From the NCBI RefSeq assembly GCF_030068455.1, contig NZ_JAQOSQ010000008.1:1-64000 (forward strand): a DNA stretch of 64,000 nucleotides, read 5' to 3'. Positions 34,839 through 43,089 of this stretch are shown here, in pieces. How positions within the stretch are numbered: the first letter of the stretch is position 1; every line of letters starts with the position of its first letter. Position numbers and translations under genes: made by a program. Origin of the DNA: Roseofilum casamattae BLCC-M143. Its GTDB lineage: Bacteria > Cyanobacteriota > Cyanobacteriia > Cyanobacteriales > Desertifilaceae. A model generated the notes under the pieces. It was not told where the DNA came from, searched no databases, and saw only the letters and a list, made by a program, of their open reading frames with translations.

Positions 34839-35633
34839 TCACTCGAGAACGCTGTCGGGATCGATCCCTTGTTCTCGCAGTAGTTGAGCTAATCGCTCGG
34901 CGCGCTGCTGCTGCTGCTCGGCGCGCGATCGCTCTTGCTCGGCAATTTCATCCCCAGTTAACAACAGATTGCCTTGCTTGTCGCACCAGCGCAACCACTC
35001 GTACTCTTGTCCTTCAAAGACACCAGTCCACAACGTTAACCCCAACTGAGTCCCTTCCATCCATCGATCGGAGAGTTTATGATATTTCAGTCCTCGCAAT
35101 TGATAGACCTGCACGGGTTCTTGCGAGAGACAGTTCAAGGGGTCGAAGACCACATAATAGGAGACTCTAGCGGTAGCATAGTCATCTAGTTTCGTGCTTA
35201 ATTCGTTGCCCACTTTATTAGAAACAATTTCAATGACGACATCGGGGGGTTTGCCGCGATGCCAAACAAAATAAGAGCGATTTTCTTTACGTTCCATCTC
35301 TGCTGGCAGTTCAACCCCCAAACTGAGGAGAACATCGGGGACTAAAGGCGGACAACCTTGACCGTAGAATAACCCAATATTAGCCATAGCGATAAATGGG
35401 TGGCTGGCAAAAGAACTGTACAAACAACTGGTTAACAGTCGCTGTTGCTTTTCCGAAATTAAGTTATCCACAGGGGTATCATCTTCCGTAATAATGTCGC
35501 TAATATCCGGGTCGTTCATTGCCTCCCAGCTGGGTGCTGGCGAATGTTCTTCAACTAAGCTCCGATCGACCTCACTTGATGCTGAGGAACTATCGGATGG
35601 TGGCGCGAGGGTGGGGGGGACGCGAGGATTCAC
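34839..35633 (-). CDS. Uma2 family protein (DUF820), long form
   Basis: A 264-residue Uma2/DUF820 member with a Ser- and Glu-rich N-terminal extension and a C-terminal coiled tail (EQERSRAEQQQQRAERLAQLLREQGIDP). This is the common long cyanobacterial version. Core residues include VPDVLLSLG, PDVVIEIVSNK (Asp, Glu) and YYVVFDP. It is not close in sequence to the tandem pair at 11.3-12.5 kb. It lies downstream of the kinase gene of the assembly cluster on the same strand but is probably independent. Confidence 0.85.
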   Translation of the reverse strand: MNPRVPPTLAPPSDSSSASSEVDRSLVEEHSPAPSWEAMNDPDISDIITEDDTPVDNLISEKQQRLLTSCLYSSFASHPFIAMANIGLFYGQGCPPLVPDVLLSLGVELPAEMERKENRSYFVWHRGKPPDVVIEIVSNKVGNELSTKLDDYATARVSYYVVFDPLNCLSQEPVQVYQLRGLKYHKLSDRWMEGTQLGLTLWTGVFEGQEYEWLRWCDKQGNLLLTGDEIAEQERSRAEQQQQRAERLAQLLREQGIDPDSVLE

Positions 35634-35690
35634 GATCGCATGGGAAAAGTAACGTCTTTTCTATGATAATTAAACTCTATGTTCTGTGTC

Positions 35691-37475
35691 CTAAAAGATA
35701 AAATTTAGATCGAACTGAGTTAAATCGAGTAGATGTAATTGCCCGTCATTTGGGCGATCGGTCGAAACCAATAAGAGAGTTTTCGAGATCGCGGTTAAGG
35801 CAATCGGACAGGACGGACCGGGAATTCTACCGAAGATTTGACCGAATTCATCGAGTAAGGTTAAGTGGCCTTCCCAATTGGCCAAAATATAGCCCCAAGG
35901 AGCGATCGCCGCACACACGGGCAACCGCAGCTTAATTGGAATCGGACGAATCCGAAATGGCTTCAAATCCATCAATAATGCTGTTTGGTGTTCCTCTTTC
36001 GGGATGACCAAGACTCGATAGGGCAAGGTCCCTTGAATGACTTGACCGATAGCTATGGGTAATTTCCAATGACCGGCAAAGCTACGGCGACGAGTGAATA
36101 GTTCGATCGAGCATTGCTTCTCGTCGCTGCGCCACAGCACTCCATGACCGCGATCGAGTAGTTGGATTTGCGTGACATTTTCCGCAATTGGGAGTTTATG
36201 GGGAGTAGAATTTAAATGGAATTTGCCATCCCAAATGAATAGGGTCTTTTGGTTTTCTATGGCTGCCATCCAAGTTCCTTGACGATTAATATCTACCTGG
36301 AATGAATGAGGAAGATGGGCTACTAACTCCGCTGAGAGTACAAACGAGGAAGATAACTGAGGATTGAGATAATACACGCAGTGCTCGGTAATGGCAAAGC
36401 ATCCTCGAGCGGTGCTTTTCAGGTGGCGAATGGGTTCGGGTAAGGTAACGGTTGTTACGTTTTTTAAGCTTTTGAAATTAAAGCGATCGCCATATTGCCA
36501 GCATTGAACCCGATCGCCGATGGTCCAATACACCCATGGGTTTGGCTCGTGGGCGGGAAGTCCGGAAATGGCCAGAGCGGAGATGGGTTCGGGTAAAGTC
36601 TCCGTGACAATTGCGCTGCGACTGAGCGGCAAACTCGGCGGCGGAAAAAAGCTCAGGGGTAAGGGAGATTTTGATAACCGCAATGACTCTTGAATGCGAT
36701 CGAGAGCGCGACTCATTTCCGTAGCGCTGCTGTAGCGGCGGGCAGGTAGTTTTTCTAAGGCTTTGCCAATGACTGCCTGTAAGGGAGGGGGAATGCGATC
36801 GGGCAGAACCAGTCGTCGGTTCAGATGCTCCATCATCAATTTTTGTGGCGGCCCTGAAAACGGGCGATCGCCCACAATCAGTTCGTAGAGCATAACTCCC
36901 ACTGCATAAATATCCGAGCGCAATGAATATTGACCGTAAAAACGCTCCGGAGCCATATAAGCCGGCGAGCCAGTATTATCAGAGGCATGGCCGCTTTCTT
37001 GGATTAACCGAGCAATCCCAAAATCCGAAATCCGAGCGATCCATCCTTGAGACTTCAAGGTTAACAAAATATTTTCTGGCTTCAAATCTCGATGGACAAT
37101 CCCTCGATTGTTGGCATGTTCCAAACCCTGCAATACATCTTGCATAAACTTGAAAGCCAGAGCTAAGGGAATATTTGACTGCCGATCCATCCAATTGCGC
37201 AACGTCCCTCCTTCGCAGTAGTCCATTACCAGATATCGCCGTTTCCCATAATGCTCTAGGGCTGTACACGTGACGATATTGGGGTGAGAGAGTTGGAGCA
37301 AAAACCTCAGTTCTCGGAGAAATTGACGAGTCGGAAATCGGTGTTTGTCTAAATCTTTCAGGGCCACCACTTTTCCCGTTTGCCGGTGACAACCACAAAA
37401 TACGCGCCCGAACTGTCCCTGGCCGACCAATCCTAAGACTCGATATTTAGTAGTTTGCTTTTGATGAACGCTCAT
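35691..37475 (-). CDS. spkG: Ser/Thr protein kinase, last gene of PSII-assembly-like cluster
   Basis: A 594-residue Hanks-type kinase. The N-terminal kinase domain (about residues 10-270) has the glycine loop VGQGQFGRV, the VAIK-type lysine in VALKDLD, HRDLKPENIL and DFGIARL, and AYMAPE; all catalytic residues are present. The C-terminal half is a beta-rich region with repeated Trp-Asp/Gly strands (for example FIWDGKF), possibly a propeller. It follows the V4R gene 48 bases upstream. Its position after the V4R, ferredoxin and phycobiliprotein-like genes matches SpkG (slr0152) in Synechocystis, from memory. Confidence 0.85.
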   Translation of the reverse strand: MSVHQKQTTKYRVLGLVGQGQFGRVFCGCHRQTGKVVALKDLDKHRFPTRQFLRELRFLLQLSHPNIVTCTALEHYGKRRYLVMDYCEGGTLRNWMDRQSNIPLALAFKFMQDVLQGLEHANNRGIVHRDLKPENILLTLKSQGWIARISDFGIARLIQESGHASDNTGSPAYMAPERFYGQYSLRSDIYAVGVMLYELIVGDRPFSGPPQKLMMEHLNRRLVLPDRIPPPLQAVIGKALEKLPARRYSSATEMSRALDRIQESLRLSKSPLPLSFFPPPSLPLSRSAIVTETLPEPISALAISGLPAHEPNPWVYWTIGDRVQCWQYGDRFNFKSLKNVTTVTLPEPIRHLKSTARGCFAITEHCVYYLNPQLSSSFVLSAELVAHLPHSFQVDINRQGTWMAAIENQKTLFIWDGKFHLNSTPHKLPIAENVTQIQLLDRGHGVLWRSDEKQCSIELFTRRRSFAGHWKLPIAIGQVIQGTLPYRVLVIPKEEHQTALLMDLKPFRIRPIPIKLRLPVCAAIAPWGYILANWEGHLTLLDEFGQIFGRIPGPSCPIALTAISKTLLLVSTDRPNDGQLHLLDLTQFDLNFIF

Positions 37476-37523
37476 TCAATTCTTCATGAAGGCGATCTCG
37501 CTCGTGCCCGATCGCCAGCCAAA

Positions 37524-38183
37524 TTAATTCTGCAACAGTTTTTCCATAATCCTATCCTGACTTTCACCGTTTTCCACCAAGGGTTCAATTGGAGACAAAC
37601 GTTTTTCCAAGCCAAGGACAAAATCATTACACTCGGCTCCGAGAGATTCGCAAGATATTTGCACGCAGTAGAGATCTTTCCCGCTCAATTGGCTAAAGAA
37701 AGAACTAAAGACTCCAGCATCTAAAAAACAGACCGGCACTCCTAGTTTTGGAGAATGGCTGGCAAAGGGCGCGTTCCAGGTTTTCACAATTAAGAAGCCC
37801 TGACCGATATAATTTTTATCCAGATCGATTTTGCCCCATCCGTGAGTTTTCCAACATTGCTGTAGACATTGCAAAAAATCGAGCATTTTCATTTCTGCCA
37901 AGGGGGTTTCGTAGTAGTCGGAAACTTCTTCCGAAAATCGAGCATAGAAATTTTTCCCCCACCATCGCCCGCAGTTATAGAGCACTAATCGCGCGGCTTG
38001 CCCGGTTTCTTTGTCTAAACCCGAGTAAATCGCTTTGAGTAATGGTTCGGGCATCGCCAGCAAGCGATCGTTGCGCCGATTTTCTAACAAGCCCAGTTCT
38101 AAGTCACTGCGAACGTAAACATCAGTGGCAAAATAGTTGCTGGGAATCCGTTTATTAGCTACCAGATCGGAAACAGAAATCAT
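37524..38183 (-). CDS. V4R domain protein (Slr0144/Slr0147-like), copy 2
   Basis: A 219-residue protein with a 4-vinyl-reductase-type V4R domain in the C-terminal half (FLDAGVFSSFFSQLSGKDLYCVQISCESLGAECNDFVLG, given here only as a region near residues 145-190). The N-terminal half carries YNCGRWWGKNFYARF. V4R domains bind small hydrophobic ligands and in cyanobacteria occur in the slr0144-slr0152 cluster, which is reported to aid photosystem II assembly. It is paralogous to the gene at 39181. Each copy has a phycobiliprotein-like gene nearby upstream. Confidence 0.85.
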   Translation of the reverse strand: MISVSDLVANKRIPSNYFATDVYVRSDLELGLLENRRNDRLLAMPEPLLKAIYSGLDKETGQAARLVLYNCGRWWGKNFYARFSEEVSDYYETPLAEMKMLDFLQCLQQCWKTHGWGKIDLDKNYIGQGFLIVKTWNAPFASHSPKLGVPVCFLDAGVFSSFFSQLSGKDLYCVQISCESLGAECNDFVLGLEKRLSPIEPLVENGESQDRIMEKLLQN

Positions 38184-38235
38184 TGTAGGTCTATCACAAT
38201 TTTGGGGTTAACAGCCAGTCAATCTCGTTTGCGGA

Positions 38236-38706
38236 CTATGACGATTGGTTACTGAGCAATTGGGTTTGCGCCAATATGAGAGGACGTTTAATTAGTTTAA
38301 TTTGGTCGGAACTCAAGCTTTTCATTAACTGTTGATTGAGCAGTTTATACAAAACTTTATCTAATTCAGCACTGTCATACATTCTCATTGTCTCTGAAAT
38401 CCAATCGATAAAACGTTCTTTCACCAAGCTGTCATCGTTGATTAACATGGACATGGAACAATAGCGCAACATCAGCATCATATTCTTGAGCGATCGCTCT
38501 ATTTGTTCCACGGGAACATCCGGTAGAATGCCAGGAACGCGATCGGCAACGGCTTGTAATATTTCTACTTCGTTATCTCGCAAGCAACGATAGGTTTCCA
38601 TTCGTTGAGGGAGCGACTCGACATATTGAGTCAAGACCTTTAATTCCTCAGTCTTCAGGTAACGATTTTCGGCTTCGGCTAACAGGGTTTCTAGTTCTGG
38701 ATGCAT
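38236..38706 (-). CDS. phycobiliprotein-like (globin-fold) protein without bilin Cys
   Basis: A 156-residue all-helical protein. The start ATG at 38706 follows GGAGGAAATCCC; an upstream start would add 20 atypical residues. It has the phycobiliprotein pattern: NRYLKTEELKVLTQYV near residue 14 (compare GRYLSxxEL), a helix with R-x-x-x-Y, and MMLMLRYCSMSML near residue 76 (compare MDYFLRYCTYAM). The position aligned with the chromophore cysteine is Ser72, so covalent bilin attachment there is unlikely. It lies between the two V4R genes of the cluster. Confidence 0.75.
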   Translation of the reverse strand: MHPELETLLAEAENRYLKTEELKVLTQYVESLPQRMETYRCLRDNEVEILQAVADRVPGILPDVPVEQIERSLKNMMLMLRYCSMSMLINDDSLVKERFIDWISETMRMYDSAELDKVLYKLLNQQLMKSLSSDQIKLIKRPLILAQTQLLSNQSS

Positions 38707-38791
38707 GGGATTTCCTCCGTCTTTTCCCAGATTACCCGAACGGCGATCGCACAATCGGGAACTCATTTTATTTATAGGCTAGCGATTCCAG

Positions 38792-39133
38792 CTAAAATAA
38801 ACTGGAAAAGTCATCTAAAGTAACATCATCTTCTGCTCCTGCTAACTCGAAGTCTGGTTCTGGAGGTTGCGGGTCGCTCGGAGCGATTTCTCGTTGACCG
38901 TCCCAGTTAATGCAGGTAAAAAATCTCTCTACGCTCAAGGTTAAAGAGACTGATTCGCTTTTTCCCTCTGAGCTAAGTTGTTTAACTCTTTGTACCGGCT
39001 CCGGATCGAATTCCCAGTTAATTTGGCTAAATAACTCGCGAACCGATATCATTTGCCACTGAGAGGACTTCGATCCAGATAAGGGATTCGAGGAAGCTGT
39101 GGTTTTATGGGTTGGGGAATGGCTGACACTCAT
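38792..39133 (-). CDS. small duplicated-motif protein of the assembly-like cluster
   Basis: A 113-residue, probably mostly disordered protein that contains two copies of a short motif: SVRELFSQINWE (near residue 29) and SVERFFTCINWDG (near residue 67). Its C-terminus is acidic (DDVTLDDFSSLF). Similar small proteins with the INW motif occur in the slr0144-slr0152-type clusters, from memory. It may be a linker peptide that binds a partner through the repeated motif. Confidence 0.65.
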   Translation of the reverse strand: MSVSHSPTHKTTASSNPLSGSKSSQWQMISVRELFSQINWEFDPEPVQRVKQLSSEGKSESVSLTLSVERFFTCINWDGQREIAPSDPQPPEPDFELAGAEDDVTLDDFSSLF

Positions 39134-39180
39134 CTTATCGTAGTTTCTCGGGTGAACTTGGGCTTATTGATGAAAAAATG

Positions 39181-39861
39181 CTACAGTCTCTCTCCCGATC
39201 GCAAACGCTTTTCAATATCGCGAGCGGTGGCGCCTTCATTCAACCAAAATGACGCCGCATCAATGCGATCTTTTCCTCCAAGCAGGAATTTACAATAGGT
39301 TTCGCCCATAGAATAACATTGGATTTCAATGCAACTGAGTTGTTTTTTCACTAATTCCGTAAAAAAGCCAGCAAACAGCCCCGCATAAAGATGGCATACG
39401 GGTTTGCCCACATCCCCAAGGGTTCGAGCCACGGCTGAGTCAAACAGATTAATAAACATAAATCCTTGTTTGCGATCGCCCATATCGACTTCCCAGCGTC
39501 CCCAGCCTTGAGAGGTGAAGGGCCACCACCAGGTTTCCAGAAGAAACATTAAGTTTGCTTGCCGAATGCTGCGATCGAACTCTTTTTCAAACCATTTTTC
39601 AAAGAAAAACGCATCCTTTTGTCCCCATTCAACGCCAATGGTGTACATAATTGCTGCTGAAGCATCCCCGACTTCTTCTTCGAGACCTTCAATCAAACCA
39701 ATAATAAAATCTTCACTGGTGAGGATATTTTGACCGCCATTCCAATCCATCACGGTTCCGCGCTCTGGATCGAACTGGAAGAAATCGCGAAATCCATAGT
39801 GATTGTGTTTTGTTGGATGTTTGCGATTGAGTTGGTGTTGAGTTGCTGTTGGGTTTGCCAT
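39181..39861 (-). CDS. V4R domain protein (Slr0144/Slr0147-like), copy 1
   Basis: A 226-residue V4R-domain protein. The domain spans about residues 145-205 (HLYAGLFAGFFTELVKKQL, then the conserved Cys-Tyr-Ser-Met-Gly-Glu and Cys-Lys-Phe-Leu). It contains GVEWGQKDAFFFEKWF upstream, the counterpart of the YNCGRWWG segment in copy 2. It sits downstream of the phycobiliprotein-like gene at 39904 and upstream of the INW-motif protein. The ligand is not identifiable from the sequence. Confidence 0.85.
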   Translation of the reverse strand: MANPTATQHQLNRKHPTKHNHYGFRDFFQFDPERGTVMDWNGGQNILTSEDFIIGLIEGLEEEVGDASAAIMYTIGVEWGQKDAFFFEKWFEKEFDRSIRQANLMFLLETWWWPFTSQGWGRWEVDMGDRKQGFMFINLFDSAVARTLGDVGKPVCHLYAGLFAGFFTELVKKQLSCIEIQCYSMGETYCKFLLGGKDRIDAASFWLNEGATARDIEKRLRSGERL

Positions 39862-39903
39862 AGGGATTTAAACCAATATTTGGATCGAGAACTCTTTTGA
39901 GAT

Positions 39904-40383
39904 TTAGCGCTCGAGACTTTTGAGGATGTGACAATTTTCTTCTAAGATGGCACAAATCAGTTTCGATTCCTCTGGAGTTAACAAAGATTCTAAGACTTCT
40001 GCCATTACCTCGCAGGTCAACCGACAACTATTTTGCTTGTTCAAAGCTGCCATCATCGTTTGCAGCCATAAGAGGAGGCGATCGCGAAGTCTATGGTAGT
40101 CGTCAAGTAACATAGCTAAGGCACAGTTGCGCAATATAAGCATGGTATCATCCTGGCATTTTTGCTGGTATTTCCCACTTCCCCAAACCTGATTTACGGG
40201 GTCTCTCGAGCGCAGTCGGTCACGGACTTGTTGCATAATGAGAACTTCTGAACTGTGGATTTTATGATAAGTACTCAGTCGCAATTGAAATGACTCGGTA
40301 TAGTCTAAGAGAAATTGCAGTTCTTCATCCGTTGCATATCGACCATCTGTATCTCGACAAAGACCTTCTAGTGCAGTTAACAT
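39904..40383 (-). CDS. phycobiliprotein-like protein retaining bilin-site Cys
   Basis: A 159-residue helical protein with the phycobiliprotein layout: DGRYATDEELQFLLDY near residue 13, HKIHSSEVLIMQQV near 40, and CQDDTMLILRN at 76. The Cys76, Asp79 and Leu84-Arg85 spacing equals C-x-x-D-x-x-x-x-L-R around the bilin-binding cysteine (Cys84) of phycobiliproteins. It could therefore bind a bilin, unlike its paralogue at 38236. It is followed by a V4R gene and preceded by the ferredoxin gene. A role in assembly or sensing is inferred. Confidence 0.75.
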   Translation of the reverse strand: MLTALEGLCRDTDGRYATDEELQFLLDYTESFQLRLSTYHKIHSSEVLIMQQVRDRLRSRDPVNQVWGSGKYQQKCQDDTMLILRNCALAMLLDDYHRLRDRLLLWLQTMMAALNKQNSCRLTCEVMAEVLESLLTPEESKLICAILEENCHILKSLER

Positions 40384-40398
40384 AATGTCTCAATACTC

Positions 40399-40881
40399 CT
40401 AGGCATCGGTAGTTTGAGTTAGATAAGCTCCAATCTCGAACTTGGTTTCTTGCAGTTGTTTTAGAATCGATCGCGTCACCAGTTTGCCGGACTCAACCAA
40501 CACTTCCCCGGTAACGGGGTGAAGCATATCTTGGTCGGCGCGGCGACCGATCAAAGCTTCAATATCTTGTAGCGATCGCACGTACATCCCTGGAGGCAAT
40601 TCTACCACGACCCCGTCAAGTAAGACTCGCGACTGGCAAGCCAGGCGGGAATTAGGCTTACAGGAGGTAATGACTTCCAGAGTGCGCTGCTCTCGCCGGT
40701 TCATTGGAGTGAGGTACTCCATGCCTTGTTTAATGTATACGTGACAGGTGGCGCACATGCCCCGGCCGCCGCATTCTTTCAACACGTCTAGATCTTTATT
40801 TATCAGAACTGATAAGAGATTGCCATTGGTCTCCACTTCCGTTTCTTGGGCGATGGGTTCGAGTCTGACAGTTTTAGTCAT
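40399..40881 (-). CDS. 2Fe-2S ferredoxin-like protein (Slr0148-like)
   Basis: A 160-residue protein with a plant-type [2Fe-2S] fold in the first 95 residues. The cluster ligands are Cys37, Cys43 and Cys46 (CGGRGMCATC) plus Cys82 (RLACQS). A C-terminal extension of about 65 residues (LQDIEALIGRRADQDMLHP...) distinguishes it from photosynthetic PetF. This matches Slr0148 of the Synechocystis cluster, from memory. It would act as a soluble electron carrier for a cluster partner. It lies 24 bases after the roadblock-like gene. Confidence 0.88.
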   Translation of the reverse strand: MTKTVRLEPIAQETEVETNGNLLSVLINKDLDVLKECGGRGMCATCHVYIKQGMEYLTPMNRREQRTLEVITSCKPNSRLACQSRVLLDGVVVELPPGMYVRSLQDIEALIGRRADQDMLHPVTGEVLVESGKLVTRSILKQLQETKFEIGAYLTQTTDA

Positions 40882-40905
40882 AAGGTTGCGTTCTCCAAGA
40901 ATGCT

Positions 40906-41742
40906 TTAGGGTAAGAGTAACTTTTTGTATTCTGGTTTCAGGGACTTATCTACCAAAGCAGGAAAATCCCGAATTACTTTAATGCACCGCTTAATAAAAG
41001 CTGCTACCCAAGTTTGAATCCATTTCAACTGTTCTGGAGTGACTCCCTGAGAGAGGGATTCGGAACTGGTCAAGGTTAACTCAGCAGTGCGGCTAATTTC
41101 AAAGTTTTGCAACCATTCGATGTCCGGACGGGTTGATTTCCAGTAATTGGTAATCACGGCTTTGCCCAAGTATTGAGTCGTGGACGCGCTTAACTGGTTG
41201 AGCGCTTGTAGTAGTTCTTTCAGAGTAACCTGAGATTGAGCAGTTGGGGGAGGTGGAGGCGGCCCGGGACCCGGGCGAGTGATTCGCGGGGAGGGCGAGG
41301 GGGTAGAACGAGGCAGGGAAGAAGAGGGAGAATCCGAGTTAGGACTCCAGTAAGTTTGGTTCGAGAGGGTGACGCTTCCAGCGAGAATGCGGAATGTGGC
41401 GATCGCCGTCGCCGTATCCGTGGTTAATTCGTGGGTGAGGTGGTCTAAGGCTGCTGCATAGTTGGTATAGACTAAATCCAAATTAGCCAGGACCAGCAAA
41501 ATCATATCGTCGGGGAGCTTATAAATAAAGATCTGATTGTTGGAGAACTGAAACTCAAACGACTCAAACCCGTCTGGGGTGGTTTCAACCACTTGTCTGA
41601 GTCCTTGGGCTAAGGCCTCTTTTTGTTGAAAATTGAGGGTATTATCTACACCACAAAAATAGGGACGCGATCGGCGGTCGATCAAAGCGATACCCGCAAT
41701 ACCCGGTAAATTGAGAAAATCTTCAACGACCTCCCGTTTCAT
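40906..41742 (-). CDS. roadblock-like protein heading the assembly-like cluster
   Basis: A 278-residue protein. The N-terminal 110 residues (LPGIAGIALIDRRSRPYFCG ... DDMILLVLANLDL) look like a roadblock/LC7 domain. A Ser/Pro-rich linker (about 130-170, including a run of Pro) and a helical C-terminal domain follow. It is the first gene of the minus-strand cluster and is divergent from rbcR across a 297-base gap. The functional assignment is by context only. Confidence 0.65.
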   Translation of the reverse strand: MKREVVEDFLNLPGIAGIALIDRRSRPYFCGVDNTLNFQQKEALAQGLRQVVETTPDGFESFEFQFSNNQIFIYKLPDDMILLVLANLDLVYTNYAAALDHLTHELTTDTATAIATFRILAGSVTLSNQTYWSPNSDSPSSSLPRSTPSPSPRITRPGPGPPPPPPTAQSQVTLKELLQALNQLSASTTQYLGKAVITNYWKSTRPDIEWLQNFEISRTAELTLTSSESLSQGVTPEQLKWIQTWVAAFIKRCIKVIRDFPALVDKSLKPEYKKLLLP

Positions 41743-41975
41743 AAGTAGATACTAGAGATTGGCAATGATACTACTTAGGGCTTAGGTGGTAAATGTATAT
41801 GCTGTGGCAGCATTACAAGGCTACGACAGGAGCGGTAGAGCGGTTCTATCGACAATTGGAGTCTAGACACAAGGGTTATCAGTCTGCTATGGGTCTGTTA
41901 TGGGTAAATTGTAAAACCTATTTTATTGTATCTTCTCCTTTCCACCATGCCTAGGTGTTATTTTTACTCGTCTTT

Positions 41976-41995
41976 AGACCAATATTTATCGGTCT
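41976..41995. promoter_or_regulatory. dyad AGACC-N10-GGTCT in the rbcR promoter region
   Basis: In the 297-base divergent gap, an imperfect palindrome (16 of 20 positions symmetric, arms AGACC and GGTCT) lies 45 bases before the rbcR ATG, immediately upstream of a TAAAAT (42000). Size and position fit a LysR-type operator and possible autoregulation. This is inference from symmetry only. Confidence 0.4.
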
Positions 41996-42039
41996 GTATT
42001 AAAATATGTCCTCCCTATCTACTGTAGAGCGATCGCATT

Positions 42040-43035
42040 ATGTCTGACATTCCATTTACGTTGGATCAATTACGCATTCTCAAGGCGATCGCTGCCGAGG
42101 GAAGCTTTAAGCGGGCTGCAGATAGCTTATACGTCTCGCAACCGGCCGTGAGTCTACAAGTGCAAAACCTGGAAAAACAATTAGATGTCCCCCTATTCGA
42201 CCGAGGCGGACGACGGGCCCAGCTAACTGAAGCCGGTCATCTGTTGCTGAAATATGGCGAAAAAATTCTCTCTCTGTGTCAAGAAACCTGTCGGGCGATC
42301 GAAGATCTGCAAAATTTACAAGGAGGAACCTTAATTGTTGGGGCCTCGCAAACCACCGGAACTTATCTCCTTCCTCGGATGATTGGTGAATTTCGGCAAC
42401 GATATCCCGATGTAGCCGTACAACTGCACGTCCATTCCACTCGGCGCACCTGCTGGAGCGTTTCTAACGGCCAAATCGATCTGGCAATTATTGGCGGTGA
42501 AGTCCCCACGGAGTTGCAAGAAACCCTCGATATTTCTTCCTATGCCGAAGACGAGCTGGCCTTAATTCTCGCTCCTTCTCATCGTCTGGCTAGCCAAAGT
42601 ACCATTGAAAAAGGCGATCTCTACGAACTGCAATTTGTGGCTCTCGATTCCCAGTCAACCATTCGCAAGGTGATCGATCGCGTTTTAACCCGCTGTGGAA
42701 TTGAAACCAACCGCCTCAAAATTGAAATGGAACTCAATTCAATTGAAGCGATTAAAAATGCCGTACAAGCCAATCTAGGCGCCGCATTTGTCTCCGTTTC
42801 GGCCATTGAAAAAGAATTACAAATTAATTTGCTTCATCGAGCTAATATTGAAGGAGTTTCTGTATGCCGAACGCTGTCGGTTATTCTCAATCCCAACCGC
42901 TACCGCTCTAAAGCCGCTGAAGCCTTTCGCACGGAAATTCTTCCTGCTTTCGCGACCCAAGGTAAAGTCGGCTTAGCTCCAACCGCTGGAGAAGAGAGTT
43001 CTGCTCCAAATACTCCAACGGTTTCCCCCTCTTAA
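42040..43035 (+). CDS. rbcR: LysR-family regulator RbcR
   Basis: A 331-residue LysR-type transcription factor. The N-terminal winged helix ([26 protein letters not shown], given here as a region near residues 24-50) is followed by the effector domain with [17 protein letters not shown] and [18 protein letters not shown]. The sequence closely fits the cyanobacterial/plastid RbcR (Ycf30) type, which controls RuBisCO and carbon-metabolism genes. The last 25 residues ([18 protein letters not shown]) are a low-complexity tail. The neighbouring kinase gene follows 54 bases downstream. Confidence 0.88.
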   Translation: MSDIPFTLDQLRILKAIAAEGSFKRAADSLYVSQPAVSLQVQNLEKQLDVPLFDRGGRRAQLTEAGHLLLKYGEKILSLCQETCRAIEDLQNLQGGTLIVGASQTTGTYLLPRMIGEFRQRYPDVAVQLHVHSTRRTCWSVSNGQIDLAIIGGEVPTELQETLDISSYAEDELALILAPSHRLASQSTIEKGDLYELQFVALDSQSTIRKVIDRVLTRCGIETNRLKIEMELNSIEAIKNAVQANLGAAFVSVSAIEKELQINLLHRANIEGVSVCRTLSVILNPNRYRSKAAEAFRTEILPAFATQGKVGLAPTAGEESSAPNTPTVSPS

Positions 43036-43089
43036 CATGAAACCAAATCCGTTCCCCAACCCAGTTATCAAACGTTTCCCATCTTATCT

